Shown: positions 51,901-64,000 of the stretch, in pieces | Layout of the letters: each line of letters opens with the position of its first letter | Numbering within the stretch: position 1 is the first letter of the stretch | Program-made: the position numbers and the translations under genes | NCBI GenBank assembly: GCA_935421135.1 | Contig: OW285191.1 | Span: forward strand, 10,715,700 to 10,779,699 | Direction of reading: 5' to 3' | DNA length: 64,000 bases | DNA from: Bugulina stolonifera | Lineage: Eukaryota > Bryozoa > Gymnolaemata > Cheilostomatida > Bugulidae | The notes under the pieces: model-generated | Told to the model about the DNA's origin: nothing | What the model saw: the letters and a program-made list of their open reading frames with translations, nothing else | Database searches by the model: none

Positions 51901-54737
51901 GATATGATATAGTTATACCATATACATACTTGTAGTTTATCTGCATCAAAACTATTCAACTGAAAAACTGAGGATAAACATTTTCATATTGTTCTGCAAA
52001 ACATCATCATCCATTTCACCGAGTTAACAAATTTTCCACAGACATTACATAATATTAATTTGAAATGCATTTAATTGATGGCCACTTTGGTAACTCAGCA
52101 TTTCTTTGGTCACTCAGAACCTAATATTCTACATAAAAGTCCACTAGACAATTAATTTATCTGTCAACACTACTTAGAATGGAATATTATGTTTTGTGTG
52201 ACATAATGATGGTTAATCGTAAACGGTAACAGTAATATAATACGTATTATACAACATAGATGTACTGCCCCAATTTTATACTCCAATTTTAGTTATGCTG
52301 AACATAATGCATAGTAGTGCAGCTGTAGTGCATAATTTACCTTACATGTACAATATTGTAATATTGTAAATACGACTACGTAAAGCATGATATTAAAACA
52401 GGAGGGCCACCCTGATGATTTCCATAGGTAAAACCACTGCAGGTAATAAAATGCTTTAGTGTGTATCTATCTTCTAAATAGGAATAAATGAGATGCCGAG
52501 TCAATTCATATTAGAGGCATTTGGGGAATATTAAACAGAATCACAGATGGAAAATAGAGTTAGGTGCAGAAGTGGATAAATCTGAGAAACAAGAGAAGTT
52601 GTCTTCTCTATGTTTAATTGGTTGACTGCCCTTACTCTAAATGCTTCTAATGCTACACTCTACATGACTTGTGTAAATGTGTGTATATACTGGTATATTA
52701 GTGATACTACACACAGTATCAACCGTGAGGCCAAACTAAGCTGTGACCAAACCAGAGAAATCCAGGTGTGATAATATCTTGCTAACAGCTTTCACAGTAA
52801 GCTGCCCCAGCTCCACGTGGAATAACAGACACGCTACTGAGTGTACATGTACATGTATATTATAGTTTGTACTATGAAAGTCTGTATGTGATCCCCTACT
52901 ACATTATTATTCACAGTTCATATTATGGGCAGGTAAAATATATGGATGTAGATTGCATGACAATGAGGTTGGACTCTACACACTCACTAAAATTCAAGAG
53001 TGTAAACTATGCCTGGTAGTAGTTCTGCTCTTCCCACCCTTGGACTCCATGTAACTGACTACATTATGCATCATTCATTTACCTACCTAGTCTGAGTATT
53101 AAGATTCGTGGGCTAAAACTAGATTTGTTATACTATCCTTGAGCAGTCGTAGCCTGAGGACCAGGCAATCACTTACCCATCGTTAAGATCTCTTCCAACA
53201 GAGAATTTTAGCACCCTGCCTTTGGTAAACTTTAGCCTCAAAATAATCGTGCTCTGCACTAGACTAAGCTGTAGATAATCAGTACCGCCCCCATCATCTT
53301 GATACAGCAGTAATGCTGAGGCTATGGTAGTCCTAAAGTTGAAACTAAGAGTTGTTCTAGCACATATCTGCCATGGTAGCATAGCGGCATAACTCCCATT
53401 CCCACCTGGTAAAATAATATAATTATTACAATATAAATATTGAAATTGCATTGCATTGTTAATCAATACGAAGTATAGACCAAAATAATATCCTTCTGCA
53501 GTTATTTAATAACAATAGTGATTATTTCCAGGAAGAAAAGATGTAATTACAATCACATAAGCTGCATATGAACTGGGGATATGAGCTAGGGGTCATGAGT
53601 TAGGGGTCATGGTTCGATCTCCAGTAAATTGCACAACTTCTGATTGTTTTGGCAGTTAGATGACTTGTATTAGCTTACCAAGATGCAATAAGGGGAAGAA
53701 TAACAAAAGCGAAACTTAATTGTTCAGTGTTGAAATGCTGACGTCAACAATCTACAGATGCCAATGTGCATGGTCGCTCCATTTAGTTTAAAATTAATTG
53801 TCATCAATAAAAAGTTGAATATTAATTATCAAACTTCTCTGTCTTGACAGGTTAATCTATTCCAATTATCTATTCAAGTTTCAAAATATTGATTATGTTT
53901 AAAATTACTGTCATAATGTAGTACTCTGTAGGTATTTGATAACTGGCTGTTTATTTCAGTATATGAAAGATGTGTTGAGCGTACGAGTAATATATACACA
54001 TGTACATTATATTTACAATGTATATTTTATATATTTAATTCAAAAGCAAAGTTTAAGAATACTGTACTATGTGTGCAGTGCTGTATGTATTCCTACTTAA
54101 CATATGGTGTATAGTGACTAAGCTATGCCACAATATATCAGCCAGGCCTACTCAAGCTAAAAAATAAAGGAAATATGTGCAAAAATATATTGAAATTTTG
54201 CTCCTCAAAGTGGCTGAAAAATATGGATGTGTTACTGTTGTATATACATGTAGTATACATATACAATGTAGGTGCCCTATCTAGACTGAGTGATTGGTTA
54301 CTGTGACCCCTTCTGTCGGGATCAGGCAACGAGAGCTCTACAGAATTGCTGCCTATTTGGAAAAATTGGCCGGAAAATTGTACTATTCGTAATAAACATA
54401 ATAAATTATATTATACATGTCTATGATGTGCTTCAGGACTGTACCGTGCATTTACTCTAACTCTTTAGATAATACAGTAGTACATGTACGATTGTATGTA
54501 GAAGTACAGTAATGAATAGTAGTAATAGTAATAGTAGTAATACCTGGTACTGTACTACTGTATTACTGTACTACTATTCATTACTGTACTTCTACATACA
54601 TGTACTACTAGTACATGTATGTAGAAGTCATATTGATAGTAATAATACTTACCCTTAAAATGAAGTGCAGGAACAAAGGCTATATGACATAATAATATGA
54701 GACCAGCACATCTTCTGGATAGACTGAGATCTACCAT
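27955..54737 (-). CDS. NRXN: Alpha-neurexin
   Basis: Cell-surface adhesion receptor. The 25 minus-strand coding exons begin at 54737, 53405, 50956, 50162, 49454, 43053, 42475, 40783, 40014, 39348, 37582, 36764, 36528, 35908, 35544, 35223, 34699, 34180, 33386, 32981, 32121, 30395, 29724, 28847 and 28234. They sum to 1,472 codons plus stop, near the usual alpha-neurexin length. In order: signal peptide; LNS1 (LLLYQDDGGG, SELYVGGMP); EGF1 (six Cys, 49.3 kb); LNS2 (YLGGAADV); LNS3; a Cys-poor link in place of EGF2; LNS4; LNS5; EGF3 (CNHGGLC, 33.3 kb); LNS6 (GKIFVKYNIGSG); a Ser/Thr-rich stalk; a membrane span (GISGAALLTFILIAIIAC); and a short tail ending PKEWYV, close to the neurexin PDZ ligand KEYYV. 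The start is ATG at 54737, followed by a hydrophobic leader. All junctions keep phase. Confidence 0.93.
34895..34990. repeat. About 20-bp tandem repeat in a neurexin intron
   Basis: Five imperfect copies of ATGGAATATAGGTCAACCT lie in the intron that starts at the donor of exon 35223-34999, beginning within about ten bases of that exon's end. Confidence 0.85.
37291..37346. repeat. 14-bp tandem repeat in a neurexin intron
   Basis: Four copies of TTTTAGCAATGGCC, one with two substitutions, in the intron between exons 37582-37405 and 36764-36651. Confidence 0.85.
40271..40408. mobile_element. hAT-type MITE, family 1 copy a
   Basis: 138 bp with perfect 14-base terminal inverted repeats CAGGCTTGCCAAGT. 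It is flanked by GACATCAT and AACATCAT (7/8-matching 8-bp duplication). It is the same family as 61103-61223, in opposite orientation. It lies in the neurexin intron before exon 40014-39758. Confidence 0.88.
45485..45563 (-). CDS. NRXN: Alternative first coding exon of neurexin
   Basis: Inside the intron between exons 49454-49234 and 43053-42910, the minus strand has an ATG at 45563 followed by a good signal peptide (MAAAALLLWISISAIS and on) and a donor at 45484. It ends in phase 1, the same as the EGF1 exon, so it can splice directly to 43053. The short form would have 1,250 residues: LNS2 to the PDZ-ligand tail, without LNS1 and EGF1. This parallels the internal promoters of vertebrate neurexins (beta, gamma) but at a different place. 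No transcript evidence is available. Confidence 0.65.
45500..45684. repeat. 185-bp duplicated block, copy with functional donor
   Basis: Nearly identical to 46527-46711 (offset 1,027 bp). It includes most of the alternative first exon, its start codon and the sequence upstream of it. Confidence 0.9.
46527..46711 (-). pseudogene. Truncated duplicate of the alternative neurexin first exon
   Basis: Repeats the ATG (46590) and signal-peptide codons of 45563 plus about 120 bases of upstream flank. The duplication stops before the splice donor. Read-through gives a few unrelated residues with only weak GT sites. It might serve as a second promoter if transcripts splice from a later GT, but as a coding exon it looks incomplete. 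Confidence 0.65.
50240..50407. mobile_element. Foldback inverted repeat in a neurexin intron
   Basis: Arms 50240-50304 and 50343-50407 are reverse complements over 65 bases with about two differences, around a 38-base loop. Probably a foldback-type MITE; no clear target duplication was found. Confidence 0.75.
51479..51610. repeat. 11-bp minisatellite (GGTACCATRCT)n
   Basis: Twelve tandem units of GGTACCATACT or GGTACCATGCT, mostly alternating, giving a 22-bp higher-order period. Every unit contains the palindrome GGTACC. Open frames rich in Trp-Tyr across it on both strands are artefacts. It lies in the neurexin intron between exons 53405-53177 and 50956-50831. Confidence 0.95.
54493..54600. 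repeat. Inverted repeat next to neurexin exon 1
   Basis: Arms 54493-54524 and 54569-54600 are reverse complements over 32 bases, built from GTAGAAGTACAGTAATGAAT and AGTAGTA units. The repeat begins about 50 bases beyond the first donor (54652) and could form a hairpin in the first intron of the transcript. Confidence 0.8.
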
Positions 54738-56582
54738 ATTCAAGCTCGTATTTTGCTACAAGTACATGCTAAACAAAAACAACGAAGTACGTTATTTGAG
54801 ATAATCATCATCACTTTAGGATCGGCACCTCGTTTGACAGCAGTTCAAACCTACCAACTACAGTCAGGTGTTAACTAAAAGGTCAAATCAATAATCTAAG
54901 TCTTTACTCTATGTTGCATTTCCCAAAGCCATTCAATGTCAACACTCTAAAAAATAGAGCACATTTCCGTAATTGCCCTCTGCAAGATAATGCAAGAGTA
55001 CATGGCAGATGAAAAAACCAAAGCGCATGTGCACGAATTATAGTAACTGCTAGCTTCCACTAAAATACATGTACATAATTCTCACTCAGTCTATACATAT
55101 AATTTTGTCATTTTATGGACATGTTGTATAGCATATGATATTTTACCACTTACCTTACTTTGACATAATTTGTAAATAATGTGATTTCTTATTATTAGTC
55201 CTCGACAGCAGTAAGACCTGCATGTATGTGAAAGATCTGATGATCCAGTATAAATAGTGTATTCTACGTCATAATCAATTATGTCTTATATCCGCAGCCT
55301 TCAGGTTTAGCATCTCTAGAGCAGTCTGGTGGTATCTCAGATATATATTACAATGTGTAAGCCTACATAGTACAGCACATTATTATACAAATATCACTCA
55401 CCTTAATCAATTTATTGACAGCGTTCAAGAGCTGCACTGCTTATCTGTGTATATTACATCAATGTAAACAGGCTGCTTCAGAACATTACACGACTAGTAA
55501 AGTTCATTAAAAGCCTACACACGTCGGGTGAGTTGTGACTATTATTATGCTACTAGTACAATATCTTAATATAGTTGAAGTTCTAGTTGTTTTCTCTTTC
55601 TGACAAAGAGCAGACAACTACAAAAAGGCTGGCCAGTACTCATTTATAGGATAGACTGGCCGCCAGCACTATAATAGGTAGATCACTCAGCCAGCTCATA
55701 ACAGTCATAAATTGATATTAGTTGCCAAATATGATCATAAAAGAACCAGTAACTCGACGCCATAAGCCAAATCACTTTGTTATAATACCTTGGTCTATGA
55801 TGTTTATCAACACAGGAAGAGAATCAAAGCTCTGTTTAAATTAAATTCAAAATTAATTTACTTTCATTGATTTGATATGATGATCAAATGATTGCAATTT
55901 TTGCTGTGCTTGCCATATACCTTGTATCATATCATCTCTTGATAGCAGTTTCATCTTGCAACAATAATTTCATTTTGGCAAAAGCAAAATATTATATTTT
56001 ATTCTAATTCTGTCCACAGCCAACTGATTCCCCATCGATCACCCAATGGGTTTTCCCACACGTGTACATGCGCATTCGATTTAGTTAGCCAATTATAATA
56101 AAGTTCAAGTAACCAATCATGACGTTCGCTCTAGCGAGCACATGGGTGTCTCAAAATGTAAACAAAAACGGTGACACTGATCCTTTAAATTTTAAAAGTA
56201 CTGTGTTTTTATACTTATTCTTGCTAAACTCAAATAGCAACAAGTGGAGTAAAGCATCTGTAACAGTTCCAGCATTCAACATCTGCTCTAACAGTTGCTG
56301 TATGTAAGCAAGTTTATTGTAATAATACAACAAGTGCTTAACTAAACTTACAAATGTAAATATGTGAAGCACCCTTTGAACACACCAGTGATATCAATAA
56401 TATCCAACTTGAACAAAAACTACCAGTGATACCCATTCACAATACCATAATACAAACATCATTAAGTAAGTACAATGTAGATGAGAGTAAAAGATAGCAT
56501 TATTGTAAATATTTCTGAAGTTATCTCCTCATTGACAATGTCAGATTTAACACACATAGTATTATCATGTTACAAATTTGTT
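54738..56582. other. Intergenic region upstream of neurexin
   Basis: Lies between the neurexin start and the 3' end of GLRX5, so it should hold the neurexin promoter and 5' UTR and the GLRX5 3' UTR. No gene, TATA box or repeat could be supported with confidence. Confidence 0.5.
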
Positions 56583-57518
56583 TTATGAATTTGTTGGTGG
56601 AGCATCATCTGAGAGTGCAGAAGTTATCCCGATTTCCTTTAGCTGATCGATAAGTTCACCCGATTTGTGTAGTTCTAGCATGATATCACATCCTCCAACA
56701 AACTCGCCATTGAGAAACACTTGTGGGATGGTTGGCCAGCTTGTATACTCTTTTATACCTGGGTAGAAGGTAGTACCACGCAATATAATACTAATGTACT
56801 AGAGGTGATCAAGTGAGAGTTATAACAAAGCGGATCAGACAGCGACCAATACACCAAACGAGCTAAACTCAGCAATTGTTTTTCTATTAAGGTAATATAT
56901 CTAATGTGTGAATAGGCTAATTTTGGTTATAGTTTTGGCTCTCTGATTAGATCTAGGCCCATATGTAGCTAATATTTGACCAATTCGTTGCACAATGACT
57001 AGAGGTATACTGGTTCTACCGTAGCAACAACTGGTAGACTGTAGCTACAGATGAAACATCAAGTAGTGTTGGGATAGGGCTAGATAGAACAGCTAACAGA
57101 ACTCTGAACTCTCCAACCTTATTCAGAGTGGGTAGTGCCAATTCCAGTCACATTTCCCAACCGCTGCCTCTGTTAATCTAATTAGAGCCACAGTTCAGAT
57201 CTACGTATAGTATAGCAAGTAAAACAATCTATTTACATGTAGCCTATATAACAGGCACCTCTTACCTTGACGTATATCTTCACTATCTAGAACGTTGTGT
57301 GTGGATATATTCTCTCTACCAACTTCATGTATATCCATGATTTGTACAACAGCTCTGCTGAAGCCACACATTGGTTGGTCTGGAGTGCCTTTCATAAACA
57401 TAACCACCTTGTTTTCTTTAACCATCTGAGCAATGCTATCCTGCACTGATTTATTAGTTGAGCATTGCCTCACTCCTTTGTTGGAAGAGGCAAGAAGACG
57501 AGAGCACACTCTGAACAT
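56583..57518 (-). CDS. GLRX5: Mitochondrial monothiol glutaredoxin
   Basis: Two exons, 57518-57266 and 56758-56583, give 142 residues. Glutaredoxin-5 carries Fe-S clusters for mitochondrial Fe-S protein assembly. The N-terminus ([11 protein letters not shown]...) is basic and Ser-rich, as in a mitochondrial targeting peptide. The active site is the monothiol CGFS within [12 protein letters not shown]. Downstream are the glutathione-binding TIPQVF block with the cis-proline and the GGCD motif. The C-terminal tail ALSDDAPP is acidic. Length and order match animal GLRX5 proteins, and all expected active-site residues are present. The gene is transcribed in the same direction as neurexin, 1.8 kb upstream of it. 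Confidence 0.95.
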
Positions 57519-60473
57519 TCTGATCTGTATTTAATTAATGATCTCACTGCAAAGCAAACAAATATAAGATGTACTATACTGATTAACAGATTTAGCAGCT
57601 GATCTGATGCAAATTGATTGTATGATATATATGTCTGTCTTTATTTGCTCACCAGCAACTCCATAGGTAGCAAAAACTCATTCAACAATCAACAATCATG
57701 AAATAAAGCTGCACTAAAAGTAAAATGGGCCATCCTACAGCTCCAAGTCGATGAGAGATCATTTTGTGACTAATTATACAAGTTGCCACTATAACTAATC
57801 ATCAAACCAAGATCAGATGAGAACTCAGAAAGACACAAGGTTGTGAAAGAGACTTAAAAAGGTGAACTTTTTTTACTGCCTAACAAGTCGTTTGTTGAAG
57901 TTTCGAACTGTCTTATATCATGATACGTCATATTCTCTGCCAGCTTGTTTTCCTATGTTATAAAGTCCTTTCTGTTTTTTTAAAAGCTTTTTATAGTTTT
58001 CATATTTTTAATTTCATTTTTATTTTATCACTGAACTATCACTATGTTGTTTGATTTGAACTCTCAAATCTCTATTTTTAAAATTTCTTAGTCCTTGACA
58101 AAATAAGCATAATTGAAATAACAGTTGAGCTTGAGAACTTACAAACAATTACCACTTCAATCAAAGTTCTCGATATATCTAGAACTTTGCTCCAATAGAA
58201 TATGAATTATAACCAAGTTGTAATAAACGGAAATTAACGATTAGGAAATAAACTCGAATCGTAATCAGAACGGATGCGACCTAGAACTCTTCGGTTATAT
58301 AATTGAATTACCTGTTCTCAGTCTTGCCGCCGAAGAAGACTGCATGCAAATGAGAAAAATAGGTTTGACGCATTACGTTGGATTTGTCTACTCATTTGTT
58401 TTATAAACGAACAGGAGCATATAACTTCAGTGGGATGGCCTGTGCTGTGCAATGTATTATACTCCTACAGTCATGTAATGTACATGACTGTAGGAGTAGG
58501 AGGTGTTATAATTTCAGTAGCGCATTAACTTGTACATGATTGTCAGTTTACACTTCACATAATATATCACTCACGAATTCAAACTTTTTCAAAATGAACT
58601 TGCAATAAGCCAATAATAACAGCTTTAGTGAAACATAGAGTATGATAGAAAATATAAACCTACTATCAGAATTTTAAGACGGTGCTATTCTCGTTATATT
58701 TACTGGCTCCATTTGAAGCTGCAATTTATGCATATCATATTTTATGCAGTTATTGACCTTGACTTATAGTTCAGGATAGACAAAGCTATTCAGTGAATTC
58801 ACATGACAGTTGCTTATAAAGGATAGCTACATGTAGTATGGCTGCCAAGTCAACTTCATAATTGTACTCTATTTCTGAGTAAGAAGGGAAAATATAGATG
58901 TGTGCTTACCCCAAATTTAATTCTCCTGACACACAGTGACACTGCATAGTCATCATACCATGAATTTTTAACCGAAATATGCAAGCGGCCTTTTACCACA
59001 GTCATGCATACCTACATCTACATGTACAATGCTAGATATGACGTGTAGACACCTCATCTACACGGGATAAATGTACTGTTCAGACACAAGCCTGATTTAT
59101 ATCATATCCCTACAGCCTAGGGGGAGACGAAACTTCGTGCTTTTTGGCCATAGCCAAGGTTCATCAGCAAAACTCCAGATGAAAAAGTTGTCTTCTCCAT
59201 TATACATGGTGTCACTCCCTTAACCCAATTGCCTCAACCTCTAACAAAAATCTAAGGCTACATCAAATTGTGCAATATTGCACTCATACTGATCTCACAT
59301 TTCTGAATGACGGGATTTTAAGTCACCAGTCAAACTCTGCTATCCTCTATTAGGTCACAAATATTTTGTGGTGAGGAAATTTCAATTTGTTACGGAGCTG
59401 TGTGAAGATAAAATCCCACTCTAGTATTTTAATTGTTTAATTCTCAACACTGCTGTCCATTAGTAGAAAGTTCAAGAAAATATATTTAATTACAATTTTT
59501 GGTAAAAATCCAAGCATTTACATTATTTCTAAAAAAATAATCAGAATTCAATGACATAAGTTTGAAGGCTTCCATATATTATAATAATATATTGGCTATA
59601 ATACACTAATGCATGTACAGAGCTTTACAAGATAATACATAGCTATAAACCTGACCACAATAAAATATACAGATAGCAACCACATTATAGGCCTACAAAC
59701 AATGAAAAATCAATCAAAACAATAGGAGATTGATAAATTGCTAGATTCTGTATCTCAGGACTAAAATTAAATACTATTATTAATAGATTATTAATACAAA
59801 CAGGTGCAGACCACCACCAATGGGAAGCCAACATAAGCTAGAAACAAAAATAAAATTTGGACCAGGAGGCAAAACATTCCTTTCTTTTATACTGAGTTAT
59901 TGACACTGGCAGGGGACACTATGAATTCACTGTACTTAACATTTTGCAGAAATACAGTCTGCTCCACCCCATTTGCAATAAATATTTTAAATATATGTAA
60001 TCATATTTTGTCAACGAGGTTGGAACAATGCAATGCATATTGACGCTAAGCCAGATACATGTAACATAAAATATATTATCCTGTAGAAACATGTAGGCAG
60101 GATACATGATTAACATATGATATCTTGTTTGAGTATGTGCGTACATGCCTGTCCATGTGTATATGCCTGCACACTATCATGCCATCGCCCATTACATGGC
60201 AAATATTGTATTAAGTCATCACTGGGCAGTCCAATCAGAGGCATTGTTGTGGTAAGAGCTAAACCAGGAAATAATGGTAAATAAAGGATTATGGGTAGAT
60301 TGATTACATGACCAGCGTTTGTTCCAAATAACATTACAATGTTATTCTATATTATATATAAATATACATATATGGGAGGTTCCTCCAGTATGGTGTGCCA
60401 GCGTCATCTAAATATTTATAGAGATTCTACAACAGCAGTGGCATGGAGGCAACTACCGTGTGCAAGCGGAATG
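57519..60473. other. Intergenic region between EGLN and GLRX5
   Basis: AT-rich sequence with no supportable gene. It contains the GLRX5 5' side, the perfect hairpin at 58461-58497 and presumably the EGLN 3' UTR. Short open frames here have no recognisable similarity. Confidence 0.5.
58461..58497. repeat. Perfect 17-bp-arm hairpin
   Basis: Arms ACTCCTACAGTCATGTA and its exact reverse complement around a 3-base loop. There is no T run as in an intrinsic terminator and no transposon context. Confidence 0.85.
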
Positions 60474-63141
<2,668 letters not shown>

Positions 63142-64000
63142 CTACAATATAATCAAGGCGCTAGTTGCGTTGAACATACCCTGAACATACCCGATAAGAT
63201 TAAAATATAATAATAAAATTCTCCAAATATAATAATAAAATTCTTGGAAAGTTAGTTTGGAAAACTGCCAATTGCAGGAGTTCCCAATGAGGCATGGCTG
63301 TGAAAACCCGCACCATTACAAGGTTAGATTGGTAAATTGCTTGGTTTTCGAACCGAGAATTTTGTTCTTTCAGAATTTCCAACATTGCTGTACTATTGAT
63401 ATTTGCTGTCCATGTATTATGATTTAGGTAGAAGTAGTCTTTAGGATATTATATTATTAAGATTTCAATAGTTGATTCTATTGGATGATTTTCGAGTTGG
63501 CAGGACTGTGGACAGCTGGAATCTGACTAATGGCCTACCAGTCTTTTAAACTAGATAAATGATGGCTTTTTGACCAAGTATTCTATGTATATTGATAAAC
63601 TGCATTTCCTATTTGAAGGCTGTATAATGATCTATTGACACTTGGCCAGGTCTAGTGAGATATAGCAGATGAGATGCTAAACTGATGTAATGGGAGGGGG
63701 TCTGAACGCATACCGTGTGCCACCTGTCAGGGCCGCACCTATAAATACGAGTAATGAAATACTGCTGATCCCTCATTGATTGTTTATGATTAATTAGTGT
63801 GCATGTATCCAACAATAGAAACACGTTTGAAGTCTATTAATCAAGTACCCCTGTATGCATTGTTTTCACTCCACCACTAGTAAGGAATAGACACTACCGG
63901 GATCACGTACGCACTTTTTCTATCATGTAGGCTGCAACTGTACATTTACAACTCAATTAAACCGTGTCCCTATTCAGTATATAGAGAAGGTTGGGTACCC

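Noticed and set aside
63150..64000. Search for the next upstream EGLN exon
   Set aside because: No stretch on the minus strand matches the conserved sequence before AMVACYPG; the exon probably lies beyond the window.

Overview
The window is nuclear DNA from an animal, most likely an AT-rich marine invertebrate. Coding sequence is split by GT-AG introns, and several genes belong to animal-specific families (neurexin, IL-17-like cytokine, EGLN oxygen sensor). There are U6 snRNA genes, hAT-type and Harbinger-type miniature transposons, and many short ACATGTAC-type palindromes. The phylum cannot be fixed from sequence alone; a sponge, cnidarian or other invertebrate would all fit. All exon models were read by hand from splice sites, reading phase and homology, with no transcript data.

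Layout. (1) 0.4-3.7 kb, plus strand: an unrecognised gene of eight exons encoding about 254 residues, with a three-fold PKxELLxRYxR-type motif. (2) 5-26 kb: a cluster of four IL-17-like cytokine genes, A(-), B(-), C(+) and D(+). Each has three exons with identical phases and encodes about 170 residues. B and C form an inverted duplication; C and D a direct one. A, B and D read intact. C is a pseudogene with a 2-bp deletion in the signal peptide and a GT-to-GA donor change. U6 snRNA genes, U6 fragments and a repeated spacer module lie between the cytokine genes. (3) 27-27.7 kb: a 20-21 bp minisatellite between the convergent 3' ends of D and the next gene.

(4) 27.9-54.7 kb, minus strand: a complete alpha-type neurexin of 25 coding exons. 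The exon lengths sum exactly to 1,472 codons plus stop. It has a signal peptide, six laminin-G/LNS domains, two EGF repeats, a Ser/Thr-rich stalk, one membrane span and a C-terminal KEWYV PDZ-ligand-like tail. An alternative first exon with its own signal peptide lies inside the gene at 45.5 kb and would give a shorter form lacking LNS1 and EGF1. A truncated copy of that exon and its flank lies 1,027 bp further upstream. (5) 56.6-57.5 kb, minus strand: a two-exon mitochondrial monothiol glutaredoxin (GLRX5). (6) 60.5-63.1 kb, minus strand: the last three coding exons of an EGLN/PHD HIF-prolyl hydroxylase whose 5' part is outside the window.

The genes do not form one pathway. The neurexin is a cell-adhesion receptor, the IL-17-like proteins are secreted immune-type ligands, EGLN is an oxygen sensor and GLRX5 serves Fe-S cluster assembly. 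The most unusual part is the recently amplified cytokine/U6 array, whose promoters share a duplicated CCAAT plus ACTTCC element.
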